Shown one piece after another: positions 1 through 8,081 of a DNA stretch of 20,838 nt. Source of the stretch: CAYYTU01 sp964474655 (GTDB taxonomy: Bacteria; Chloroflexota; Anaerolineae; B4-G1); contig CAYYTU010000054.1 of NCBI GenBank assembly GCA_964474655.1, forward strand, positions 1-20,838, read 5' to 3'. Under the pieces are notes generated by a model. The model was not told the DNA's origin. It was given only the letters and a program-made list of their open reading frames with translations, and did no database searches. Every line of letters begins with the position of its first letter. Position 1 is the first letter of the stretch. Position numbers and translations under genes: made by a program.

Positions 1-88
1 CGGGGTCCAGATTCAAATATGCGATTATCTGCTTTTCGGTCAAAGGTGATGCTAGGATTTCGCGGGGTCGGATCTGCCGGCTCCCCAT
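1..88 (-). CDS. Possible 5' end of a leftward gene, cut by the window edge
   Basis: On the minus strand an ATG at 88-86 opens a frame that stays open to the window edge (29 codons). It begins MGSRQIRPREILASPLTEKQ and is followed by a hydrophobic stretch. No Shine-Dalgarno sequence is visible, and the start codon lies inside the left arm of an inverted repeat. The peptide reads like protein but is too short to name. If real, it would be divergent from the chaperone operon. A plus-strand frame is also open across the same bases, so openness alone is weak evidence. Confidence 0.25.
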   Translation of the reverse strand, partial: MGSRQIRPREILASPLTEKQIIAYLNLDP

Positions 89-126
89 ATCTGGGCCGAA
101 TTCGCGCCTTACCCGCAGATATGGGG
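83..126. repeat. 11-bp perfect inverted repeat upstream of the chaperone operon
   Basis: CCCCATATCTG at 83-93 is the exact reverse complement of CAGATATGGGG at 116-126, separated by 22 bases. It ends about 50 bases before the -35 element of the chaperone-operon promoter. It is not CIRCE (TTAGCACTC-N9-GAGTGCTAA) and has no T-run, so it is either an operator-like site or another dispersed palindrome. Confidence 0.5.
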
Positions 127-174
127 CGCGGGCGCCACGCTCGCTTTGAGCACCACGCGAAATCCCAAAGAGTC

Positions 175-202
175 TTGCCAGTTTAAGCAAATCGTGTATA
201 AT
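175..202 (+). promoter_or_regulatory. Sigma70-type promoter of the TPR-J-GrpE-DnaK operon
   Basis: TTGCCA (175-180), a 16-base spacer and a perfect TATAAT (197-202) form a strong housekeeping promoter. Transcription would begin near 208-210, immediately before the GGAGG Shine-Dalgarno at 211-215, giving a very short leader. Its position rules out the longer open frame beginning at 146 and fixes the start of the first gene at 221. Confidence 0.7.
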
Positions 203-220
203 GTTTTCTTGGAGGATTTT

Positions 221-2452
221 ATGGGAAGAAAGCGGAGAAGTAGACGAAGCAAGCGACAGAGCTCAAACGCTCTCCTTCGAAATGGGTTGGAGTCCTTTCA
301 GGAGGGGGATTACAGTAAGGCGATTGAGGACTGGGAGCGAGTGGGACGACAGACGCCCGATTTGCTGCCCTCTTCGGCCCTGGCCGAGGCGTATTTTCGG
401 CGGGGACTGAAAGCCTTCTATAAGGCTTCGGACCATCAGGACAGCCTGGAGGATCTGGAGCGGGCTGTAGAGCTGGCGCCGAACGAGTTGCGCTTTCAAT
501 ATCACCTGGGGCTTGCTCTTCATCACCAGGGGGAGCTCGACGAGGCCATTCGCTCCTACAAGCTTGTCCGGGCCGACGATGGTACGCTCGGCGAGCGGGC
601 GGCCTACCCGCTGGCGCTGGGCTTACTCCAGCAAGGTCAGGACCCGACCGGATCCGACGTCTGGTCCGATCTGTCTGATGAGGAGCGGGCGATGTTGACC
701 GAGGTGGATGCGTTCCGTCGTCGACCTTATACACTATCCGACGACGCGCCCTCCCTCTGGCACGCCATCGCTGCATTGGACGCCGGTGATGATGACGAGG
801 CCCAGGAACGCTTTGAAGAGGTCTTGGAGCAGAAAGTCGGGTCAATTAAGCGCCGGTGGGTGCATTACTATCGGGGCGTGCTCGCGGCGCAACGAGAGGA
901 TTGGGAAGCGGCGCTGCGGGCCTGGAACGCAGCGCGGGCGGCCGGTCTTCGGATAGAGCGGTTGGAAGAGAACTTGCAGGAAGCATCCCATCGCCTGGCG
1001 GAGAACCTCCTCGAAGCTGGGGAGGTGGAAGATGCCCTGCTGGTCGGGGGAGAGGCGCTTCGGCATGGTGATAGCTACCCCAGTCTGGAGCAGCTTGTCT
1101 CCCAAGCGCATCAGCGGCTTGCTTATCGCGCAGTGACCGACGGCGATTGGGGCAAGGCGCGTGACCATTGGCAAGCGGCCGATGCAGTGGAGGACGGCAG
1201 CTTCCGCCTGGCCTACAACCTGGCCCTGGCCCACGAACGGGCTGAAAACTTCATCGCCGCCGGCGAACGATGGCGCGAAGCGCTGCGCCGTCGCCCGCGT
1301 AAGGACGATCATCCCGACGCCATCACAGATGACCAGGTGGCCCAGCTATGGCAGCGTACTGCGGAGGCCTACACCAAGGCCGGTGAGTACGACGAGGCCA
1401 TCCAAGTCTATAAAAATGCCATCAAATGGAACCCCGATCGGATTGAGGCCCGTCTGGCTCTTGCGGAAGCGCTATTGGTCAACGGCCAGATGCAAGCTGC
1501 GAGAAACGAATTGAATCGCATCCTTGATCGGGACCCCGATAACATCCAAGCGCTTCTGCGGATGGGCGAGGTCATATATGCTCAGGGCGATTGGTGGTGG
1601 GAAAGCCCTGTCGAGCACTGGGAGCGCGTGCTGGAGCTGGATCCCGAAAATACCACCGCCCGCCAGCTGCTGGTTGATTTCTGTCAGGAGCGGGCCGAGG
1701 ATGCGTTATACTGGGATAACCCCTACTCGGCGCTTGATCTTTACGAGCAAGCGCTTGATTATTGGCCCGGTCATGCTCAGGTGATGGCCTCGCTGGGTAA
1801 GCTTTACCTCCATATCGGTGATCGAGAGGAGGGCCTTTCGTACCTGGAACGGGCTATGGACGAGGGCTCCCAAAATCTGTCGGTGTACGAAGAAGTTGTT
1901 CGCGCCTGGTTAGAGGAACGGGAGCCGGATAAGGCCTGGCGTGTGGTGGAAGAGGCCGAGGCTAAGGTCGGAAAGATCCCTTATACTTTCTACGTCGTGC
2001 AAGCGGCCTATTGCGCACGCCGTTTTGACGAGCTGATGGAGCCCTGGTTGGAGCGGGCCGAGGAAGAAGCGCCTGCTGGTGAACCCGTCTTGGTGTTGAT
2101 CGGGGAGATGCTGTTGGAGAGTGGCTATTGGGACCGCGCCCGGCGCTATCTGAAGCGGGCGATCAAGGCCGATCAGGAGCCAGGTCAAGCTTACTTGTTG
2201 TTGGGCATAATCGCTATCCGGGAAGGTGACAACGTAAAGGCGGAGACTCATCTGCGTGAGGCGGCCAAGTTCGCCCGACTGACCGACAACGATGCGCTGA
2301 TGGATCGGATTGAGATGGCGCGTATGCTTCTCAATACTCCGCTGGGACTGCTGGACCTCTTGGAGCGGTTCGGCCCGGGTGCCTTGGGCGACGGCCCTTT
2401 CCCTGATTTCTTGGATGAGGATCTGGATGACGAGATGGATGGGTGGTGGTAG
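221..2452 (+). CDS. Large tetratricopeptide-repeat (TPR) protein, first gene of a DnaK operon
   Basis: This 743-residue protein is built mostly of TPR helix pairs. Clear repeats start near residue 15 (NGLESFQEGDYSKAIEDWE) and recur around residues 60-120, and from about 380 to 690 they are nearly continuous, with the usual Trp/Leu-Gly-Tyr-Ala-Pro pattern. The N-terminus is strongly basic (GRKRRSRRSKRQ) and the C-terminus is acidic and ends in WW. No signal peptide or membrane segment is seen, so it should be cytosolic. The start at ATG 221 has GGAGG five bases upstream; the frame is open from 146 but that would read through the promoter. The stop lies two bases before the J-like gene. TPR proteins are scaffolds. 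From the context I infer that it brings clients or partners to the DnaK encoded downstream; no enzymatic domain is visible. Confidence 0.88.
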   Translation: MGRKRRSRRSKRQSSNALLRNGLESFQEGDYSKAIEDWERVGRQTPDLLPSSALAEAYFRRGLKAFYKASDHQDSLEDLERAVELAPNELRFQYHLGLALHHQGELDEAIRSYKLVRADDGTLGERAAYPLALGLLQQGQDPTGSDVWSDLSDEERAMLTEVDAFRRRPYTLSDDAPSLWHAIAALDAGDDDEAQERFEEVLEQKVGSIKRRWVHYYRGVLAAQREDWEAALRAWNAARAAGLRIERLEENLQEASHRLAENLLEAGEVEDALLVGGEALRHGDSYPSLEQLVSQAHQRLAYRAVTDGDWGKARDHWQAADAVEDGSFRLAYNLALAHERAENFIAAGERWREALRRRPRKDDHPDAITDDQVAQLWQRTAEAYTKAGEYDEAIQVYKNAIKWNPDRIEARLALAEALLVNGQMQAARNELNRILDRDPDNIQALLRMGEVIYAQGDWWWESPVEHWERVLELDPENTTARQLLVDFCQERAEDALYWDNPYSALDLYEQALDYWPGHAQVMASLGKLYLHIGDREEGLSYLERAMDEGSQNLSVYEEVVRAWLEEREPDKAWRVVEEAEAKVGKIPYTFYVVQAAYCARRFDELMEPWLERAEEEAPAGEPVLVLIGEMLLESGYWDRARRYLKRAIKADQEPGQAYLLLGIIAIREGDNVKAETHLREAAKFARLTDNDALMDRIEMARMLLNTPLGLLDLLERFGPGALGDGPFPDFLDEDLDDEMDGWW

Positions 2453-2454
2453 CT

Positions 2455-2853
2455 ATGCCTGAATTTGATGAGAATCGCAGATCCAGAAGGACGCGAGAGC
2501 GACAGCCCAAGCTGCATAGCAGTGATCCCTACGCTGTGTTGGGCTTGATGCGTGGCGCTTCCAAACGGGAGATCAAGAGCGCCTACTTTGAGCTGGTGCG
2601 CGAATACTCGCCGGAGGAACATCCAGAGGCGTTCAAGCTTATCCGCGCGGCCTACGAGAAGCTCCGTCAGACGGATGTCAAGGAGAAGACAGATCTCTTC
2701 CTCTTCCAGCCTCCATACCCGTGGGAGCCGCGTGGGCGACGTGGCAGCATCGATCTGGAAGTCCACAGCGAAGACCTCTGGGCCCTGCTGCAGGGACGCG
2801 GCGACCTGGGGCGGACGAGCTTTAAGGAAGATTACCGACCGATCAAGCTATGA
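2455..2853 (+). CDS. J-domain-like protein lacking the HPD motif
   Basis: A 132-residue protein with a J-domain-like fold at about residues 23-68: DPYAVLGL, helix II (REIKSAYFELVREY), a loop, then helix III (AFKLIRAAYEKL). Where DnaJ proteins carry the HPD tripeptide, this one has SPE (residues 52-54) in YSPEEHPE. In the family HPD is needed to trigger Hsp70 ATP hydrolysis, so this protein either binds DnaK without classical stimulation or uses another contact. Residues 69-132 have no recognisable zinc-finger or C-terminal DnaJ domain. ATG 2455 is chosen because it follows the TPR stop by two bases; in-frame GTG codons at 2443 and 2446 would give a four-residue-longer alternative. Its stop overlaps the grpE start by four bases (ATGA), which points to translational coupling. 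Confidence 0.82.
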   Translation: MPEFDENRRSRRTRERQPKLHSSDPYAVLGLMRGASKREIKSAYFELVREYSPEEHPEAFKLIRAAYEKLRQTDVKEKTDLFLFQPPYPWEPRGRRGSIDLEVHSEDLWALLQGRGDLGRTSFKEDYRPIKL

Positions 2854-3518
2854 GCGAACGACGTCAAGTTTGGGAGACGCTGAGCCAGCTGTTGAAGCGG
2901 GTCGAGCAAGGGGTAGACGGTAAACCCAGTGACGCCGTACTGAAGCAGCTGGAGGACGAAGTCCGTAAGCTGGGCAAGGCCCAGTTCAAAGCGAATGTCC
3001 TGACCGAGGATCAGAGCACGCGTCTGGAGCAAGCCCTTGAGGATGTGCGGAAGGAGCGACAGAAACGCGCCGAGGTGATGGATGCGCTAATCGATGAGCG
3101 AGTCGCCGCCGCCAAAAACGAGCTGCTGGAGACCATCCTGCCCGCCCTCGATGGAGTGGAGAAGGCAATGGCTAGCGGACGACGCTACCTGCAGGTGCGA
3201 GATAGAGCTGCTAATGCCTCAAACCTGACGGACGCGCAATCTGTTCTGGTTTCGCCGGCCGATCGGGCTATGCTCGCCGGTTGGCTGGATGGCTTGCGGC
3301 TGGTGCGTGAACGGCTGCTGGCGATTCTGGAGGCTGGAGAGGTCACGCCGATCTCCACGGTTGGACATTCGTTCGATCCTTACCTCCACGTCGCCGTTGA
3401 TACCACGTCCGAAGGGGAAGTGGAACCGGGCACGATCGTGGAAGAGGAGAGACGGGGGTATCGTACACCAGATGGTGTGTTACGTTATGCAGAAGTCGTC
3501 GTATATCGACCCGAGTGA
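2850..3518 (+). CDS. grpE: GrpE-type nucleotide exchange factor
   Basis: A 222-residue GrpE homologue, which opens the nucleotide site of DnaK to release ADP. Residues about 5-105 are a long charged helical/coiled-coil region, the dimerising part of GrpE. The C-terminal beta-domain carries the family signature: GHSFDPYLHVAV (172-183), then GTIVEEERRGY (194-204) and LRYAEVVV (211-218). Residues about 108-140 form a longer than usual linker between the helices. The ATG overlaps the J-like gene's stop, and the dnaK gene starts 15 bases after its stop. It is an exchange factor likely dedicated to this DnaK, because the two are co-transcribed; whether the genome has another grpE cannot be seen here. 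Confidence 0.92.
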   Translation: MSERRQVWETLSQLLKRVEQGVDGKPSDAVLKQLEDEVRKLGKAQFKANVLTEDQSTRLEQALEDVRKERQKRAEVMDALIDERVAAAKNELLETILPALDGVEKAMASGRRYLQVRDRAANASNLTDAQSVLVSPADRAMLAGWLDGLRLVRERLLAILEAGEVTPISTVGHSFDPYLHVAVDTTSEGEVEPGTIVEEERRGYRTPDGVLRYAEVVVYRPE

Positions 3519-3533
3519 AGTATATAAGGAAAA

Positions 3534-5276
3534 ATGGGTGAGATGGAGAAAATAGTTGGAATTGATCTAGGTACGACTAACTCAGGTGTCGCTATGGTGC
3601 GCAACGGAGCACCAGAGATGTTGCCCAACGGGGATGAGCGGATCATCCCCTCGGTGGTGGGCTATTCGCCGAATGGAGAATGGCTGGTTGGCACGCCAGC
3701 TCGCAACCAGTACGTCCTCTATCCAGAGGATACGGTTCGCTCCATCAAGCGGAAGATGGGCACTGACTTTCGGGCCTCAATGGGCGAGCGCGATTTTAGC
3801 CCACAGGAGGTTTCGGCCTTCATCCTGCGCGAACTGAAGAGCATCGCCGAGCGGAACCTGGGGGAGGAGGTCTCCGACGCGGTCATCACCGTGCCCGCTT
3901 ACTTCTCCGACGCGGCGCGCCAGGCAACCCGCGAGGCCGGAAAGATCGCCGGCTTCAACGTCCGACGCATCATCAACGAACCGACCGCCGCGGCTTTGGC
4001 CTACGGGCTGAATATGATTGAGGACCAGATAGTGCTGGTCTACGATTTGGGCGGGGGGACCTTCGACGCCTCGCTGGTGGAGCTGATGGGCGGGATCGTC
4101 GAGGTACGCGCCAGTCACGGCGATACCCAGCTGGGCGGTGACGACTTCGACCGTCAGCTGGCCGAGATGGTGGCCGATCGATTCGAGGATGAGCATAGCA
4201 TCGACCTGCGTGAGGATCGCAAGGCCTGGGCCAGACTCATCCGCGCAGCCGAGGAGGCCAAGATCGAGCTTTCCTCTCACCCCTTCGCCTGGGTCAAGGA
4301 GGAGTACATCGCGGAAAAGCGCGGCGTCCCTCTCCACCTGGAGTACGAAGTCAGCCGCCAGGAGTTCGAAAGCGCGATCTCCGACCTGCTGGAGCGGACG
4401 CTGACGTCCATTGATCGGGTGCTAAGCGATGCCCAGGTGTCGTCTCAGGACCTCAATCAGGTCTTGCTGGTGGGCGGCTCGACGCGCATCCCCGCGGTAC
4501 ACGACCTGGTGGCAAACTACCTGGGCGTGAAGCCTCAGATGTCAATCAATCCGGAGGAAGCGGTAGCGCTGGGCGCCGGCGTCCAGGCTGGCATTATCGC
4601 CGGCAAACCGATCGACGCCATTCTGGTGGACGTCACTCCCTACTCGCTGGGCATTGAGGTGGCGGAGATCCGTATGGGCCGCGTGGTTTCCGATCGCTAC
4701 AATGTGCTGATTCATCGGAATACCACTATCCCAGTGACCAAGGAAGAGGTCTACTCTACACTCTACCCCGATCAGGACGCGGTCAAGATCAAGGTTTACC
4801 AGGGGGAAAGCTCTATCGCCTCGGAGAATACCTTACTGGGCGAATTTATGATCACCGATCTAGAGCCGGAACGCCCCGGTGAGCTGGCAAAGGTAACGGT
4901 CCGCTTCGACTTCGGCGTCGACGGAATCCTCAAGGTGACGGCGCGGGATCGCCATACGGGCCAACAGAAGGACATCACGGTTGATGCCCCGATGGCCCGG
5001 CTGAGCGAGACCGAGATTCTGAAGGCCCAATCTCGTGTTTCTGATGCCTTGTCTTCCTCTACCTTGGAAGGGACGATGCTTTCCCCGGAGACCGAGGCGT
5101 TGGTGGAACGGGCCGAGAATCTCCTGGAGAATAACGGGCTGGAACCGAGCGACTGGGATGAGCTGCAGGCATTGCTCGCTGACATTCGGGCGGCTCAGAA
5201 GAATGGAGACACGGCTCAACTGGATAAGCTACAGGAGGCCTTGTTGGATCTTCTGTTCGACCTGGAAGAGATCTGA
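3534..5276 (+). CDS. dnaK: DnaK-type Hsp70 chaperone, slightly short
   Basis: A 580-residue Hsp70. The ATPase domain shows GIDLGTTNS (residues 9-17), NEPTAAALAYG, DLGGGTFD (171-178) and LVGGSTRIPAV. The interdomain linker (ILVDV) and the substrate-binding beta-sandwich (DVTPYSLGIE, RNTTIP, DGILKVTARD) follow. The helical lid is present but short and ends in DLLFDLEEI, so the protein is about 30-60 residues shorter than a typical DnaK (about 610-640). The arginine before IINEPTAAALAYG and the aspartate of the linker, which contact the HPD motif in known DnaK/DnaJ pairs, are kept, although the neighbouring J-like protein lacks HPD. The start is uncertain: ATG 3534 has AAGGA three bases upstream, and ATG 3543 would begin MEKIVGIDLG. 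It probably serves as a specialised second DnaK. Confidence 0.93.
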   Translation: MGEMEKIVGIDLGTTNSGVAMVRNGAPEMLPNGDERIIPSVVGYSPNGEWLVGTPARNQYVLYPEDTVRSIKRKMGTDFRASMGERDFSPQEVSAFILRELKSIAERNLGEEVSDAVITVPAYFSDAARQATREAGKIAGFNVRRIINEPTAAALAYGLNMIEDQIVLVYDLGGGTFDASLVELMGGIVEVRASHGDTQLGGDDFDRQLAEMVADRFEDEHSIDLREDRKAWARLIRAAEEAKIELSSHPFAWVKEEYIAEKRGVPLHLEYEVSRQEFESAISDLLERTLTSIDRVLSDAQVSSQDLNQVLLVGGSTRIPAVHDLVANYLGVKPQMSINPEEAVALGAGVQAGIIAGKPIDAILVDVTPYSLGIEVAEIRMGRVVSDRYNVLIHRNTTIPVTKEEVYSTLYPDQDAVKIKVYQGESSIASENTLLGEFMITDLEPERPGELAKVTVRFDFGVDGILKVTARDRHTGQQKDITVDAPMARLSETEILKAQSRVSDALSSSTLEGTMLSPETEALVERAENLLENNGLEPSDWDELQALLADIRAAQKNGDTAQLDKLQEALLDLLFDLEEI

Positions 5277-5567
5277 GCATGATGTTGGATGTGACATTGG
5301 CGCTGGAATCCGCTTGAACCGCCCTACATAATTCACCGAAGTGAACTGTGAAATCAATGCTCACTTTGCTCAATCTAAGGCCGGTGTCTTGGATGGGAAA
5401 GTGGGCATTTGTTCATCTGTGGGACACGATGATTACGTCGGTCTCTGGTTTCGTGTGGTGCTTGGTTTGGTTTTTGGGCGTACGAAGGCATTCTCTGACG
5501 CTTGAGCGTCTCCCCCTGAGCATGCTGCACAAGCCACGATGATCTTAGGTGCGAGGAGCGATATTGA
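5277..5567. other. Intergenic region between dnaK and hisC
   Basis: No convincing gene is seen in these 291 bases. There are two small hairpins: TTCAC-CGAA-GTGAA at 5332-5345 and GACGC-TTGA-GCGTC at 5497-5510. Neither is followed by a T-run, and no clear promoter could be placed. A 64-codon open frame at 5348-5542 has no ribosome-binding site and no recognisable protein character. AGGAG at 5554-5558 is the Shine-Dalgarno of the next gene. Confidence 0.5.
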
Positions 5568-6713
5568 ATGAGTGCATTCGTCGACTGTCAACGCGGTTTG
5601 GACGCGATTGAGTCCTACACGCCCGGCAAGCCGATCGAAGAAGTGCAGCGGGAGTACGGGTTGGAAGACGTGATCAAGCTGGCCTCCAACGAGAACCCGC
5701 TGGGGCCGTCGCCCAAGGCGGTTGCGGCAATCGAGAAAGCGCTGTGCAAGCTGAACCTCTACCCCGATTCCCAGAGCTACTATCTGCGTCAGGCCATCGC
5801 CGACTGCTTCGACGTCGATCTGGATCAGGTCGTGGTCGGCAACGGCGCCGACGGCGTGATCCTCCAGGCGTGTATGGCGTACCTGGACGAGGAAAGCGAG
5901 GTGATCGTCAGTCGCTCGTCGTTTCCCGTCTACGATCGCTTTACCCACGCGATGCGGGCCGAGCTGATCAAAACGCCGATGAAGGACTACCGTCTGGATC
6001 TGGAGGCGATGGCGGACGCCATCAGCGAGCGGACGAAGATCATCTTCGTCTGCAACCCCAACAACCCCACCGGCACGATCGTCACAGCTGACGAAGTGAC
6101 CGCGTTTATGGAGCGTGTACCTGATCACGTGCTGGTGATCTTCGACGAGGCTTACTACGAGCTCGTCGATTCTGACGCGTACCCGGAGACCCTTCCTTAC
6201 GTCCACGAGGGGCGCGATAACGTGATGGTGATGCGGACGTTCTCCAAAGTCTACGGCATCGCCGGCGTTCGCCTGGGCTTTGGCATCGCCGCCCCCGACG
6301 TGCTGGCGCCGCTGAACCAGGTGAAGGAGCCGTTCGCCGTCAATTTGCTGGCTCAGGCCGCGGGCATCGCTGCCTTGCAAGACGAGGCGTTTTTGAAGGC
6401 CTCGGTGGCGGCTAATCACGCTGGTCGTCTTTACCTCTACGACGCGTTCGACCGGCTGGGTCTCCCATACATCGAAAGCCACGCCAACTTCATCCTGGTC
6501 GAGTTTGGCCCGCAGGCCCCGGCAGTTCAGGAACGGTTGCTGGAAAAGGGTGTCATCGTGCGTCCGTGCGTCAACTACGATCTGCCCGAGTTCCTGCGCA
6601 TCACCGTGGGGAGCGAGGCGCAGAACGAACGGCTGGTGAGAGCACTTAAAGATGTGTTGGAGTTATGGGATTTCGAAGCAGGTCGCCCAGCAAAGATGCC
6701 CTCAAGACCGTAG
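5568..6713 (+). CDS. hisC: Histidinol-phosphate aminotransferase (HisC-type)
   Basis: A 381-residue fold-type I PLP aminotransferase of the HisC family, which converts imidazole-acetol phosphate and glutamate to L-histidinol phosphate and 2-oxoglutarate in histidine synthesis. The motifs include KLASNENPLGPSP near the N-terminus, VVGNGADGVI (cofactor phosphate region), CNPNNPTGT, IFDEAYYE, and TFSKVYGIAGVRLG with the Schiff-base lysine at residue 227. Near the C-terminus LRITVGS holds the carboxylate-binding arginine. The length matches the family (about 350-380), with a slightly extended tail. ATG 5568 has AGGAG nine bases upstream. No other his gene is present here, and HisC-like enzymes can also act on aromatic amino acids, so the substrate is likely but not proven. 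Confidence 0.85.
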   Translation: MSAFVDCQRGLDAIESYTPGKPIEEVQREYGLEDVIKLASNENPLGPSPKAVAAIEKALCKLNLYPDSQSYYLRQAIADCFDVDLDQVVVGNGADGVILQACMAYLDEESEVIVSRSSFPVYDRFTHAMRAELIKTPMKDYRLDLEAMADAISERTKIIFVCNPNNPTGTIVTADEVTAFMERVPDHVLVIFDEAYYELVDSDAYPETLPYVHEGRDNVMVMRTFSKVYGIAGVRLGFGIAAPDVLAPLNQVKEPFAVNLLAQAAGIAALQDEAFLKASVAANHAGRLYLYDAFDRLGLPYIESHANFILVEFGPQAPAVQERLLEKGVIVRPCVNYDLPEFLRITVGSEAQNERLVRALKDVLELWDFEAGRPAKMPSRP

Positions 6714-6730
6714 AACGTGCTTAGGCGCGA

Positions 6731-6828
6731 ACAAGGCAAACGAAGCTGGGGTTGATGCGCTCGATAAGCGTGACTGTAGGCAATCTGATGCGTCTGGGCT
6801 ACCCTAGAATTGCTTCGTTTGCCCGTTG
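6731..6828. repeat. Long inverted repeat (hairpin) after hisC
   Basis: GGCAAACGAAGC at 6735-6746 pairs perfectly with GCTTCGTTTGCC at 6812-6823. The stem can be extended by ACAA/TTGT after a two-base bulge, and GGGT/ACCC can pair inside. The 65-base interior contains a smaller hairpin (CGCT-CGATA-AGCG). No T-run follows. It could be a transcript-stabilising 3' structure, a weak terminator or a small mobile palindromic element. Confidence 0.6.
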
Positions 6829-6844
6829 TGTGCTTGACTACGTA

Positions 6845-6879
6845 AAATCGCCGTTATGTGATGCTTTTGACTGCGATTT
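6845..6879. repeat. 7-bp inverted repeat before the second aminotransferase gene
   Basis: AAATCGC (6845-6851) and GCGATTT (6873-6879) are perfect complements with a 21-base loop. A possible weak promoter overlaps it: TTGACT (6834-6839), 17 bases, TGTGAT (6857-6862). The arrangement could be an operator over a promoter, but both signals are short. Confidence 0.3.
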
Positions 6880-6908
6880 ATTAAGCTAACGAAGGAGCGC
6901 CTGGATAT

Positions 6909-8021
6909 ATGCCTGATCTATCGCAATCGTTGATCAAACTGACGCGTGGTGTGCCTCCGGAGGAGAGCTTCCCTGTCGACAAGCTATCTCAGTGCGCGGA
7001 ATCGGTGCTGGTGGTGCACGGCTACGATCTGTTGCAGTATGGCAAATCGCGCGGCTACCCGGTCTTACGTGAGCTGATCGCCGAGCAGAAGGGTGTGGAT
7101 GCCGATCGAGTCGTCGTCGGGCAGGGCTCTTTGCAGCTGCTGGACCTTTGCACGCGCCTGCTGGTCGAGCCGAGCGACGTGGTCTACGTCGAGGAACCGA
7201 CCTACGACCGCACGCTGACGATCTTGCGACGGGCTGGGGCGCGGGTCATCGGATTCTCCCTGGCGGACGATGGGGTTGATCTGAACGCGGTAGAATCTCG
7301 GCTAGAGAGCGGCGAGCGTCCCGTGTTCTTCTACCTGATCCCCGATTTCCAGAATCCAAGCGGCACTGTGCTCTCGACGGAGAAGCGGCAGCGGCTGGTG
7401 GAGTTGGCCCGCCGGTATAACTTCTGGATCATTGAGGATGGGCCCTATCGTCGGCTGCGCTATCAGGGTGAGGACCTACCGTCACTCCTCGAGATGGCGC
7501 CTGACCGGGTGTTCCAGATGTCCTCCTACAGCAAGATGATCAGCCCAGGGCTGCGCGTGGGCTACGTGATCGCGCCGGAACCGTTGGTGGAGCGCTTGGC
7601 GAAGATGGCGGAGGATACGTACATCAACGCCAGCTACCTGAACCAGGCCATCGTCGCCGAGTTCATCCAGCGCGGCTGGCTGGAGCCGCAAATTGAGGGG
7701 TTGAAGAAACTTTACCGTCCCCGGCTTTCTGCGACGCTGAGCGCGCTGGAGGAGCACATGACGGGTCTGGCGATATGGCGCAAGCCAGACGGTGGCTTCT
7801 TCGTCGGCGTGACGTTGAACGGCGAGACGGACACGAAGGCGCTGCTGGAGCAGGCCCGCGCGGCGAACCTGGCGCTGACCGACGGACGTGGTTTCTTCGC
7901 CGATAGCGCGAACGGCGCCAGTTTCGTGCGCCTGCCCTTCTGTGCGCTGACTCCGATCGAAATCGACGCAGGCGTGGCTCGACTGGCACGGGTGGTGGAA
8001 AGCCTGGGGCGTGAAACGTGA
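6909..8021 (+). CDS. PLP-dependent aminotransferase, MocR/2-aminoadipate-aminotransferase type, without HTH domain
   Basis: A 370-residue class I/II aminotransferase. The visible motifs are YGKSRGYPVLRELIA, VVGQGSLQLLDL, YLIPDFQNPSGT, IIEDGPYRRLRYQG and SYSKMISPGLRVGY, with the PLP lysine at residue 209. The C-terminal part has GGFFVGVTL and SFVRLPFC. This pattern matches the LysN/Aro8/MocR branch of aminotransferases, but the N-terminal GntR-type DNA-binding domain of MocR regulators is absent, so it is an enzyme. The amino donor and acceptor cannot be read from sequence. AAGGAG at 6892-6897 lies 11 bases before ATG 6909, a somewhat long spacing. The last residues (GRET) and the stop codon are encoded by the start of the GTGAAACGTGAAACG repeat that follows. 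Confidence 0.85.
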   Translation: MPDLSQSLIKLTRGVPPEESFPVDKLSQCAESVLVVHGYDLLQYGKSRGYPVLRELIAEQKGVDADRVVVGQGSLQLLDLCTRLLVEPSDVVYVEEPTYDRTLTILRRAGARVIGFSLADDGVDLNAVESRLESGERPVFFYLIPDFQNPSGTVLSTEKRQRLVELARRYNFWIIEDGPYRRLRYQGEDLPSLLEMAPDRVFQMSSYSKMISPGLRVGYVIAPEPLVERLAKMAEDTYINASYLNQAIVAEFIQRGWLEPQIEGLKKLYRPRLSATLSALEEHMTGLAIWRKPDGGFFVGVTLNGETDTKALLEQARAANLALTDGRGFFADSANGASFVRLPFCALTPIEIDAGVARLARVVESLGRET

Positions 8022-8045
8022 AACGTAAAACGTAAAACATAAAAG
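8010..8045. repeat. Dispersed AAACGT repeat, upstream copy
   Basis: Four to five direct, slightly varying units of GTGAAAC/GTAAAAC type run in tandem. They include the last codons of the aminotransferase gene and lie upstream of pyrB. The same sequence type recurs just after pyrB at 9007-9030, and inverted at 9055-9078. Confidence 0.7.
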
Positions 8046-8081
8046 GCAATATGCATTTTAGAACAGCTGACAGGGGGTATA

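Noticed and set aside
1..186. Plus-strand open frame at the window edge ending at TAA 184-186
   Set aside because: It crosses the palindrome and the -35 element, has no protein character, and competes with an open frame on the other strand.
5348..5542. A 64-codon plus-strand frame between dnaK and hisC, tryptophan-rich, considered as a leader peptide
   Set aside because: No Shine-Dalgarno, no histidine run as expected for a his leader, and no attenuator-like terminator with a T-run.
5433..6482. A 349-codon minus-strand frame opposite hisC
   Set aside because: Antisense shadow of hisC, which has a full set of aminotransferase motifs and a Shine-Dalgarno.
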